Source: Methanomassiliicoccales archaeon (GTDB lineage: Archaea; Thermoplasmatota; Thermoplasmata; SG8-5). From it: a stretch of 25,595 nucleotides of DNA. Made by a program: the position numbers and the translations under genes. Positions 17,800-24,585 of this stretch are shown here, piece by piece. A model generated the notes under the pieces. The model was given only the letters and a program-made list of their open reading frames with translations, was not told where the DNA came from and ran no database searches. The stretch is taken from assembly GCA_030636255.1 (NCBI GenBank), contig DAOVXH010000006.1, forward strand, positions 1-25,595, given 5' to 3'. Each line of letters opens with the position of its first letter. The first letter of the stretch is position 1.

Positions 17800-18567
17800 A
17801 TGCAAATTGTTGAAATAACTGGCATAATTAATGAAACACCAAATATAAAAACAATCGAATTTAAATCAGATTTAGAACTGAAACCAGGGCAATTTGTAAT
17901 GGCCTGGCTGCCAGGGATTGATGAAATTCCCCTTGCAATTACCAAGACCGGCAAGGTCTGCGCCGTAACTATTGATAATGTTGGAGAGGCAACCGAAGCA
18001 TTTCATAAACTGGAGATCGGAAGCCAGATAGGCATTAAAGGGCCTTTTGGAAATGGATTTGACCTCTCTGCAAATGATTATCTGCTTATTGCCGGAGGAA
18101 CCGGCCTGGCAGCATTGACAAGGGCTGCCGAAGAACTTAGCCAGGCAGGAAAGAATCTTAGGATAGCAATAGGTGCTGGAACTGCCGAGACTCACTTTTT
18201 TGTGGAACGGATGAAAGCACTAGGCGAGGTTCATCTGGCAACAGATGATGGCAGTGTTGGCCATCATGGATTCATCACCATTGTTGCTGAAGATTTGATT
18301 GATATCAAAAAACCAGAAATGATACTTGCCTGCGGCCCGGAGCCTATGATGTCTGCGGCACATTTCATTGCAGAGCAGTATGATATTCCAATTCAGTGTT
18401 CTCTGGAGAGGTATATGAAATGCGGCTTTGGAATCTGCGGCTCATGCCAGTGTGGAAAATATACTGTTTGTAAGGATGGGCCTGTTTTTGACGGCAAACA
18501 GCTTGCTGAGATGGAAGATTTTGGCAAGTGGAAACGTGATTCATCTGGAAAGCCAGTGTGGTTCTGA
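17800..18567 (+). CDS. pyrK: Dihydroorotate dehydrogenase electron-transfer subunit
   Basis: This FAD and [2Fe-2S] subunit passes electrons from PyrD to NAD+. It has 255 residues from the ATG at 17800, which has AGGAGG at 17787-17792 within the end of pyrD; the longer in-frame start at 17782 is rejected. The nucleotide-binding region includes LLIAGGTGLAALTRAAEE (95-112) and ACGPEPMM. The cluster ligands are Cys208, Cys213, Cys216 and Cys224. Its stop is separated from the convergent radical SAM gene by one nucleotide. Confidence 0.92.
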   Translation: MQIVEITGIINETPNIKTIEFKSDLELKPGQFVMAWLPGIDEIPLAITKTGKVCAVTIDNVGEATEAFHKLEIGSQIGIKGPFGNGFDLSANDYLLIAGGTGLAALTRAAEELSQAGKNLRIAIGAGTAETHFFVERMKALGEVHLATDDGSVGHHGFITIVAEDLIDIKKPEMILACGPEPMMSAAHFIAEQYDIPIQCSLERYMKCGFGICGSCQCGKYTVCKDGPVFDGKQLAEMEDFGKWKRDSSGKPVWF

Positions 18568-18568
18568 A

Positions 18569-19696
18569 TTATTCCTCTTCCAGAGACGGGAAGTCCCCTG
18601 ACTCCTTCGCTACTTCCATGGCCATCGGCAGGAAGCAGAAATTGTCGTTCATGCGGTGGAGCCAGCAACCGCCTCGACAGGGCTTCAGGTATTCGCAATC
18701 ATCACATTCCTCTTTTAGGTCCGGAAGCAAATGCTCTCTGTATTTCTGGAAGCCATTGAACCAGATATCCTTGAAGCTTCTCTCCTTTATGTTTCCCTCC
18801 GAATGTTCGGGGTAATCCATGAGCGAGCAGCCCATGACGTCACCATTCTGCATTATGCATGCCGTGTTCAGGCCGACACCGCAGAAGAATGTGGGTCTCA
18901 GCAGACCGTCCAGCGGTCCCAGCCAACCATGGGCTTCGCAGACCTCGACATTTATGCCTTTCTTCCTTGCGCGGTATACAAATTCTATGGCCCTCTTCAC
19001 CTCTTCCTTTGAGTTTCCCTTGCCTTTGGAGCGGCCCTCTGGCACAATTGCCTGAAGGCGGTGCCTGTCAACCCCGGCCTTTCCCACTTCTTCGACTATT
19101 TTTTCCAGAAGGTCAATGTTACCAGGTAGATAAACTGTGGAAACACCCACTGTGGGGGTTCCAATTTCTTTCAGGAATTTTATGGCATCCAGGCACTTCT
19201 CATAGGAACCGTCTTTATCTCTCATCTTGTCATGATTGTCCCGGTAACCGTCTATGCTGACCAGAATCGTCTCGATCTTTGCCTTTTTCAGCTCTTCCTC
19301 GTAATCCCTGATTGCCCAGCCATTGGTCACAACACCTACGACCATGCCACATTCATGAATCTTGTCAACAATCTTCCAGAAATCCGGCATGAGTATGGCC
19401 TCTCCCCCGGTCATGTTGAAGGATTTGCAGCCCATTTCACCCAGTTCCTCCAGAACTGGTACAATCTGCTCGTAGGTAACCTCATCTGGCCTTGCCTCAT
19501 CGGCCGCGGTTCCACAGTGTGGACATCTAAAATTGCACTGGGATGTGGCAACCCACTGGACCATTAACGGTCCCATCTTTTCATTGTCAATTTTATCCTT
19601 TAAATAATCCACCAACAAATGGGACATTGTAGTGCCCGGTGGAAGATTCTCGAAATATATTCGTCCGCCTCTAATTTCAAACACTGGTTTTGTCAT
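18569..19696 (-). CDS. Radical SAM-SPASM peptide maturase without RRE
   Basis: This radical SAM enzyme (375 residues) has the SAM-cluster motif Cys54-x3-Cys58-x2-Cys61 (CNFRCPHC), a GGE-like MTGGEAIL, and a SPASM domain with cysteines at 272, 280, 290, 331, 334, 340, 344 and 354 (ending CRGGCWL) for auxiliary 4Fe-4S clusters. The first ~45 residues are too short for a RiPP-recognition element. It starts directly after the TAA of the RRE-containing enzyme, with GGAGATGA as SD, so the two are translationally coupled. I infer a second modification of the 43-residue precursor encoded at the head of this operon, perhaps using the partner's RRE. A 5'-truncated paralog lies at 21495-22275. Confidence 0.85.
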   Translation of the reverse strand: MTKPVFEIRGGRIYFENLPPGTTMSHLLVDYLKDKIDNEKMGPLMVQWVATSQCNFRCPHCGTAADEARPDEVTYEQIVPVLEELGEMGCKSFNMTGGEAILMPDFWKIVDKIHECGMVVGVVTNGWAIRDYEEELKKAKIETILVSIDGYRDNHDKMRDKDGSYEKCLDAIKFLKEIGTPTVGVSTVYLPGNIDLLEKIVEEVGKAGVDRHRLQAIVPEGRSKGKGNSKEEVKRAIEFVYRARKKGINVEVCEAHGWLGPLDGLLRPTFFCGVGLNTACIMQNGDVMGCSLMDYPEHSEGNIKERSFKDIWFNGFQKYREHLLPDLKEECDDCEYLKPCRGGCWLHRMNDNFCFLPMAMEVAKESGDFPSLEEE

Positions 19697-21052
19697 TTAT
19701 TCATCTCCTGAACTTCCTAACAACTTATTAATGTAATTCCAGAACGTTTCTTCATATTGTATCTTGTAAACATCACAGTAAGTATCTGGCGCATGGATGG
19801 TTCCATGGGTGACCGCAGCCTGAACTAAGCATCCACCCCCGCAATACATCTTCCACTCGCAATCCTTGCATCCGGCTATTTCATTGATAGTACGGCTTTT
19901 CCAGTCATTGGTCACGGCAGATTTCCTCCATATGTCCTCCAGCGAGGACTCCCTTATGCTGCCACATTTGAACTCTGGAAGGTGGGATGCCTGACATGGA
20001 AAAACATCGCCATTTGATTCGACACTGAGAGAATCAAGACCGCCACCACAGGAATATCCAGTGCCTTTCATAGTCGTGCCACCGGAGAATAAAGATCTCT
20101 CATTGTCCAGAGTGACGCCCAGATTCATCTTTTTAAGATTCTCCTTGGACTCTCTCCATAGTTCCACATATTCGTCCTTCGAGAGCATCAGTTCTTCCTT
20201 GTCCCCGGCTCTCCCGAGTGGTATGATGGGGTTGGTCTTAACATGCTTCAGGTTATATTTTTTACAGACCTCCCATATCTTCTGGACGGACTTGAAATTC
20301 TCCTTTGTGATTGCGGCGGATATTGAAGGTGTCAGGCCGACCTCTACAAGGTTCATTATTCCTTCCAGGGCACCATCGAAAGAGCCTTTGCCTCTATATT
20401 TGTCATGCATTTCCTCGTCACCGTCTAGACTTATCTGGACACCGCCAAAATATTTTTTGAGCTTTACTGCGGTTTCCTTGTCAATCAGTATGCCATTTGT
20501 TGCAATAACAAGGATGAAACCTAGGCTTTTTGCATATTCCACAATGTCCCATAAATCTTCTCTGATAAGAGGTTCGCCACCGGAAATAATGATGGTTTGT
20601 TCAATGTCCTGCCCCATGGCCTTGAACTCAGCAAAAACTCTCTTTATCTCCTCAACTGAAAGTTCATCCTTCAAGGAGATACCAGCATCCAAATAGCAGT
20701 ATGTGCATCTGAGATTGCATTCTTTGGTGATATTAATGTAGAGAGTTTTCATTCGCCATTGTCTCTCCATAGGGTCATCGGGTTTCACATTCTTGAAAAA
20801 ACCTTTGTTTTCACAGTGAGCAATAATACCTGTTACTGCTTCGGTGGCATCCTCAATGGACATATCAAATTCATCGGCCGCAATTGCAGCTATCTCGGCC
20901 TGGGTTCTGGTTCCATCGAGTAATTCAACTATCCTGGCGCCTTCCTTATGAAAGGCCACCCAGTTTGGCAAATCAGCATGTATAAAAGCTGTCATATCAC
21001 CCCTTTTTTTAATTATTACTGCATCTGCAAGTTTTGGATTTTCCATTTTCAT
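19697..21052 (-). CDS. RRE-radical SAM-SPASM peptide maturase A
   Basis: This 451-residue enzyme has three parts. Residues ~8-95 are a PqqD-like RiPP-recognition domain (ending HCENKGFFKNV). The radical SAM core has Cys112, Cys116 and Cys119 (CNLRCTYCY) and IISGGEPL. The SPASM domain has cysteines 335, 353, 395, 398, 404, 408 and 426. It follows the minus-strand precursor gene after 76 nt that include an oligo-T tract, and precedes a second radical SAM gene with no gap. The ATG at 21052 has AGGGGT only a few nt away; Met3 (21046) is better spaced from it. Likely reaction: C-S, C-C or ether cross-link or epimerisation of the precursor; the type cannot be told from sequence. Confidence 0.88.
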   Translation of the reverse strand: MKMENPKLADAVIIKKRGDMTAFIHADLPNWVAFHKEGARIVELLDGTRTQAEIAAIAADEFDMSIEDATEAVTGIIAHCENKGFFKNVKPDDPMERQWRMKTLYINITKECNLRCTYCYLDAGISLKDELSVEEIKRVFAEFKAMGQDIEQTIIISGGEPLIREDLWDIVEYAKSLGFILVIATNGILIDKETAVKLKKYFGGVQISLDGDEEMHDKYRGKGSFDGALEGIMNLVEVGLTPSISAAITKENFKSVQKIWEVCKKYNLKHVKTNPIIPLGRAGDKEELMLSKDEYVELWRESKENLKKMNLGVTLDNERSLFSGGTTMKGTGYSCGGGLDSLSVESNGDVFPCQASHLPEFKCGSIRESSLEDIWRKSAVTNDWKSRTINEIAGCKDCEWKMYCGGGCLVQAAVTHGTIHAPDTYCDVYKIQYEETFWNYINKLLGSSGDE

Positions 21053-21073
21053 ACCCCTATCGTTACCTAATTA

Positions 21074-21103
21074 AATGAAATAAATAAAAATAAAAAGAAA
21101 AAG
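21074..21103 (-). terminator. Oligo-T tract between precursor and maturase genes
   Basis: In the minus-strand sense this is a run of T interrupted by single C or A, starting just after the precursor stop. Such tracts act as archaeal intrinsic terminators. A leaky one here would make more precursor than enzyme mRNA. A T-rich run also follows the other precursor. Confidence 0.5.
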
Positions 21104-21128
21104 TAGTTTGGTTATTGCCATTCTACAA

Positions 21129-21260
21129 TTATTCTGGTATTGGTAAAAATGCAGCGTATATTGATCCTACTTCTACGCAATTGCCGCATCCGCCTGTTAC
21201 ATCTTGTCCCCACTGGAATGGTGGGTCAATTGGCTGAAATTGTGGTTCTCCGTTTCCCAT
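21129..21260 (-). CDS. Candidate RiPP precursor peptide B (43 residues)
   Basis: This short gene starts at ATG 21260 with a strong SD (GGAGGT, 21267-21272) and stops at TAA 21129-21131. The product begins MGNGEPQFQPIDPPFQWG, is Pro/Gln/aromatic-rich at first, then has Gly23-Gly24-Cys25-Gly-Asn-Cys28, followed by a neutral hydrophobic end (AAFLPIPE). Only one basic residue type is absent entirely: there is no Lys, Arg or His. It heads the operon with two radical SAM-SPASM maturases. The GNGEPQF motif matches GNGPQF in the other precursor candidate and could be the leader element read by the RRE. Cys25 and Cys28 are the obvious modification sites. No homolog family is recognised. Confidence 0.78.
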   Translation of the reverse strand: MGNGEPQFQPIDPPFQWGQDVTGGCGNCVEVGSIYAAFLPIPE

Positions 21261-21311
21261 TTTTCTACCTCCATGAATTATTTACACACTATATGCAAGC
21301 CGTGGGATATT

Positions 21312-21322
21312 GTAATAATATA
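21312..21322 (-). promoter_or_regulatory. TATA-like box of precursor B operon
   Basis: Reading the minus strand, TTATATATTA lies about 55 nt before the precursor start. A transcript beginning ~25 nt downstream would have a ~30-nt leader containing the GGAGGT ribosome site. Confidence 0.55.
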
Positions 21323-21400
21323 TAAGCATTCCTTTTTACTAATACTAAATAACTTATTGAATGTGATTAAATTATTCATATAATCAACGGATAATTTAAT

Positions 21401-21478
21401 GCTGGGGCATACACCATTGTCTCAATCTACACTATAAAGGCCATGAAAATCCAGATGAAAGCAGGATGCCAACGGTAA
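21401..21478 (+). pseudogene. pyrD fragment (duplication relic)
   Basis: In frame from 21401 the sequence encodes a stretch containing TIVSIYTIKAMKI, matching AIVAINTIKAMKI of the intact PyrD (near 17440-17475), then drifts with a 1-nt shift and ends in TAA. Flanking pyrD sequence is missing on both sides. The offset to intact pyrD is 3974 nt, against 2926 nt for the neighbouring radical SAM copies, so roughly 1,050 bp were lost between them. Confidence 0.7.
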
Positions 21479-21484
21479 GATGGC

Positions 21485-21493
21485 TGGTTTTGG
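21485..21493 (+). pseudogene. Last codons of a duplicated pyrK
   Basis: TGGTTTTGG corresponds to the TGG-TTC-TGA end of intact pyrK (18559-18567), with the stop mutated to TGG. It is one nucleotide from the convergent stop of the truncated radical SAM gene, exactly as in the intact locus, which confirms common descent of the junction. Confidence 0.65.
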
Positions 21494-21494
21494 A

Positions 21495-22275
21495 TTATTT
21501 CTCTTCCATGTCTTCTATGTCGTCTATACCTGGGAAATCCCCTGATTCCCTGGCAACATCTATTGCCATTGGCAGGAAGCAGAAATTGTCATTCATGCCA
21601 TGGAGCCAACAGCCGCCCCTGCATGTCTCAAGGTAATCGCAATCCTCGCATTCCTCCTTAAGGTCGGGAAGGATGGACTGGCTCCTGTATTTCTGGAAAC
21701 CGTTAAACCAGATATCCTTGATGCTCCTTGTCTTTATGTTCCCCTCCGAATGTTCGGGGAAGTCCATGAGCGAGCAGCCCATGACATCGCCGTTCTGCAT
21801 TATGCAGGCCGTGTTTAGACCGACTCCGCAGAAGAATGTGGCCCTCAGCAAACCATCCAGGGGTCCGAGCCAGCCATGGGCCTCGCAGACCTCCACGTTC
21901 ACGCCGTTCTTTCTCGCGTGATAGACATACTCTATGGCCTTCTTCACCTCTTCCTTTGAGTTGCCCTTTCCCTTGGAACGTCCCTCTGGAACAATGGCCT
22001 GGAGACGATGCCTGTTCACACCGGCCAAGGCAACTTCATCAACGATTTTATCCAGCAGGTCAATGTTATCTGGCAGATAAACTGTGGAAGCTCCAACTGT
22101 TGGAGTTCCAATTTCCTTAAGGAATTTAATGGCGTCCAGGCACTTTTCATAGGAACCGGGTTTGTCCCTGATTTTATCGTGATTGTCCCTGAAACCGTCG
22201 ATGCTGACAAGGATTGTCTCGATTTTAGCCTTCTTCAGCTGTTCCTCGTAGTCCCTCACGGCCCAGCCATTGCAA
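21495..22275 (-). pseudogene. 5'-truncated copy of the RRE-less radical SAM-SPASM gene
   Basis: This open frame is highly similar (by eye well over 80 percent in protein) to residues ~130-375 of the radical SAM gene at 18569-19696, including the full SPASM cysteine set. The N-terminal third with CxxxCxxC is gone; homology stops at NGWA near 22270-22275. The only start-like codon is a GTG at 22259 without a ribosome site. It cannot bind the SAM cluster, so catalytic activity is excluded. Many differences from the intact copy fall in third codon positions, so it was probably functional until a recent truncation. Confidence 0.85.
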
Positions 22276-22309
22276 TTTCCTTCTTTTCTTCTTTCTTTTT
22301 ATCGTCCAT
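22256..22309 (-). pseudogene. Orphan gene start fused to the truncated radical SAM copy
   Basis: An ATG at 22309 opens a lysine/glutamate-rich stub (MDDKKKEEKKEIA) that runs out of frame into the radical SAM remnant and stops at 22256. A TATA-like GTATATAC at 22332-22339 lies ~25-30 nt upstream, a good leaderless promoter. It looks like the beginning of a different gene whose body was lost in the deletion that truncated the radical SAM copy. It could alternatively be a real 17-residue peptide, which I consider less likely. Confidence 0.5.
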
Positions 22310-22386
22310 GTTATGTAATAGATTCCAAAGTGTATATACCCTGTCTTCGTAGTAAAAATTTATCTCGATTAAGTTAACGGAAAACA

Positions 22387-22394
22387 TTTAAATA
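22387..22394 (+). promoter_or_regulatory. TATA-like box of precursor A
   Basis: TTTAAATA is preceded by purine-rich GGAAAACA (a possible BRE). A start ~25 nt downstream leaves a leader of about 20 nt carrying GGAGGTG at 22419-22425, 8 nt before the ATG. Confidence 0.6.
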
Positions 22395-22433
22395 CGATAA
22401 TTAATTGTAGCAGACTACGGAGGTGAAAAAACA

Positions 22434-22565
22434 ATGATAGAAGTAATAACACCAAAGGGAAATGAGGTTGGCCAACAGAACGGAAACGGACCACAATTCC
22501 ATGGTGAAGAGTGTGTAGTTGCTCCAGGCGGAGTTATTTGCATACCAATAAACATAATATACTAA
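22434..22565 (+). CDS. Candidate RiPP precursor peptide A (43 residues)
   Basis: This gene runs from ATG 22434 (SD GGAGGTG, 22419-22425) to TAA 22563-22565. The product opens MIEVITPKGNEVGQQN, contains GNGPQF at 17-22, Cys27 and Cys36, a PGG turn at 31-33, and ends in a hydrophobic segment ICIPINIIY with a C-terminal Tyr. It is followed 300 nt later by an RRE-radical SAM-SPASM gene on the same strand. It shares the GNG-PQF motif, length, Cys pair and a 'CV...G...PI' pattern with the other candidate. The conserved motif plausibly marks the recognition sequence and the Cys-containing end the core. Not a family I recognise. Confidence 0.78.
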   Translation: MIEVITPKGNEVGQQNGNGPQFHGEECVVAPGGVICIPINIIY

Positions 22566-22865
22566 ACTACTAGTTTATAAAACTGGTGTTTATAATTAAA
22601 ATATATGCTGTGTGTAATTTAAGCAGATGGCAATATTATTTTCTTTTAAATATTTAATTGTAATGAATAAAAATATTGTCTCTTCGAACTAGTTCATTAT
22701 GCGAGTATTTATTTTGCTCACTCAATTTTTATGGGTGAAATTTTAAGTTTTGTATTTTTTAGGGTTGTAATCCATTTCTTTTTCCCAAGTATCTATGTGT
22801 ATAATTAATACAAAACACCATTTAGTAAAACCATTTATATCTGATTTATATTAACCATCAAATAC
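22566..22865. other. AT-rich gap between precursor A and its maturase
   Basis: The 300 nt hold T-rich runs at 22636-22647, 22726-22730 and 22755-22760, suitable as archaeal terminators after the precursor, and a separate promoter for the maturase (TTTATAT at 22834-22840, ~32 nt before its ATG). Two ORFs of 21 and 25 codons lack ribosome sites and look like chance. No RNA gene was recognised. Confidence 0.6.
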
Positions 22866-24224
22866 ATGAAACCATATTTATCAAAAAAATATCAGAAATT
22901 TAAGCGTGATGAACTCACATTGTTGATTGAACCAGACTCAGGAAAATGGTTCTTTTCCAAGGACGAGGGTTTAAGTCTGCTTGAGCTATGTGACGGGGAA
23001 AAAGACCTTAATGAAATCCTAGATATTTTTTCAAGTACATGTGATGGGGATCCAGAAGCGAAAAAAAAAGATGTCGAAGTATTTATTAAAAGCCTGGAGT
23101 CAAGTGGCATTTTAGGCGATGTTAAACCGAATAAGATACCCAGGTTCACTGAATTCTATGTGAAGAATGCTTGGTTGCATCTGACAGATGAATGCAATCT
23201 CAGGTGCAAATATTGCTATCGTGATTCTGCAGAAGCTTTCGATAACGAACTTTCTATAGAAGAACAAAAAGGAATAATTGACCAGGTAAAAGAGCTGGGC
23301 CATGAGGAAACCGACCAATGGATAGTGTTCACCGGTGGAGAGCCATTATTGAAAAGCGAGATGCTCTGGGAACTCGCATCATATGCAAAAGAAAAAGGAA
23401 TGAGTTGTAAATTAGTGTCAAATGGCCTTTTGATAGACAAGGAAGCAGCGAAAAAGATTAAGTCCTTGTTTGGTGACGTGAATGTGAGCATAGATGGATT
23501 AAAAGATTCTCATGACAAGCTTAGAGGAAAAGGTAATTTTGACCGAGCGATGCGCGGAATTGAAAATTTAATAGAGGAGGATGTAAAATTTTCAATAGGT
23601 GCGGTCATGACCCGGGAGAACCTTGACGACATACCCAATCTACTGAAATTGGCAAAGCAGATTAATGCCGCTAAAGTGTTGGCAGCCCCAGTTTGGATAA
23701 CTGGACGTGCAAACTCAGAACTCATGCTCTCGAACGATGAAATAGTTGCATCATTCAGGAAATTGATGTCTCAGGCGGAAGAACCTAGTGCAGACAATGT
23801 CCTGTTGGAGATTGAGAGATTTTTTGGAGCTCGCGAAATCACAAAAATTCGACCATATGGATGCGGGGCAGGAGTATCCCTTGTAAGCTTTGGGGCCAAC
23901 GGTGACATCTATCCCTGTGTAACTATGCATCTCCCTGCTTTTAAGGCTGGCAATATACGAAACGATAGCCTAAAGGATGTCTGGGATAATTCCCCAGTTT
24001 TCCAAGAGTTCAGGGGTTTTTCTATAGATGATGTGCCTGAATGCGAGAAATGCACATGGAAGAGATTCTGCCATGGCGCATGCAAACTAAATGCATACGT
24101 CGCTCACGGGACCATCAAGGCCCCCGGCCTCTACTGCAAGGCATATGCAACCCTCTATGAAGACGCTATTTGGAATTATGGTGCTAGGGAGTCAAAGAAA
24201 TTAAACTCTCCTCCAGATAAGTGA
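22866..24224 (+). CDS. RRE-radical SAM-SPASM peptide maturase B
   Basis: This 452-residue enzyme is a paralog of the one at 19697-21052. It has a PqqD-like recognition domain (~10-90), a radical SAM core with Cys110, Cys114, Cys117 (CNLRCKYCY) and VFTGGEPL, and SPASM cysteines 333, 351, 393, 396, 402, 406 and 424. Every one of these is two less than its counterpart in the paralog. The rest of the sequence has diverged substantially, so the two enzymes are old paralogs that kept the same architecture. It has its own probable leaderless promoter and is paired with precursor A. The chemistry it performs is unknown. Confidence 0.88.
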   Translation: MKPYLSKKYQKFKRDELTLLIEPDSGKWFFSKDEGLSLLELCDGEKDLNEILDIFSSTCDGDPEAKKKDVEVFIKSLESSGILGDVKPNKIPRFTEFYVKNAWLHLTDECNLRCKYCYRDSAEAFDNELSIEEQKGIIDQVKELGHEETDQWIVFTGGEPLLKSEMLWELASYAKEKGMSCKLVSNGLLIDKEAAKKIKSLFGDVNVSIDGLKDSHDKLRGKGNFDRAMRGIENLIEEDVKFSIGAVMTRENLDDIPNLLKLAKQINAAKVLAAPVWITGRANSELMLSNDEIVASFRKLMSQAEEPSADNVLLEIERFFGAREITKIRPYGCGAGVSLVSFGANGDIYPCVTMHLPAFKAGNIRNDSLKDVWDNSPVFQEFRGFSIDDVPECEKCTWKRFCHGACKLNAYVAHGTIKAPGLYCKAYATLYEDAIWNYGARESKKLNSPPDK

Positions 24225-24303
24225 TATCCTCTCCGTATAATCTAGTCAGCAGAAGGTTTGGGTAAGTTTTATTAGGGTCTCATGGAATATTTTTCTGGCC
24301 ACA

Positions 24304-24585
24304 ATGGTGGGGATGTTAATGAGCCTAGATTGTAGCGACTGCAGAGTTTCCAGGGGCAGTCCGGCATGCAATTCATTGGGCTGTGGAATAATTCTGGTGT
24401 TCATGGTTGCGTATTTCGGCTATGAATTTACTTATTGGGAATTGAATACTGACGTGGTAGAATCTTGGCAATCAGCATGGGAATATTCACCCACCTGGCA
24501 GTGTATCCATCCAATTTATTTAAGCATGAGGTTGCCTCCGATAACCTTATATTATATTTTCACTACTTTACACCCATGGGTTTGA
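24304..24585 (+). CDS. Possible small Cys-rich membrane protein
   Basis: This 93-codon frame begins MVGMLMSLDCSDC, with four Cys in the first 27 residues and one hydrophobic helix (IILVFMVAYFGYEF). Its end overlaps the promoter and first 10 nt of the next gene, and no ribosome site is present; a weak TATTAG-type box lies ~31 nt upstream. Without it, 24225-24575 is a non-coding gap. I do not recognise it and rate it doubtful. Confidence 0.3.
   Translation: MVGMLMSLDCSDCRVSRGSPACNSLGCGIILVFMVAYFGYEFTYWELNTDVVESWQSAWEYSPTWQCIHPIYLSMRLPPITLYYIFTTLHPWV

Noticed and set aside
22257..22259. GTG start for a working 254-residue radical SAM protein
   Set aside because: No ribosome site, and the CxxxCxxC segment is missing, so it cannot be an active radical SAM enzyme.
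21260..22434. A transposon as the cause of the radical SAM duplication
   Set aside because: No transposase, terminal inverted repeats or target duplications were seen; a tandem duplication explains the order of the relics.
22622..22811. Two short ORFs (21 and 25 codons) between precursor A and maturase B, considered as further precursors
   Set aside because: No ribosome site, no GNG-PQF motif, and composition typical of translated AT-rich DNA.
24465..24575. N-terminal extension of the four-helix membrane protein
   Set aside because: It spans the TATA-like box and is not hydrophobic; the ATG at 24576 fits leaderless initiation.
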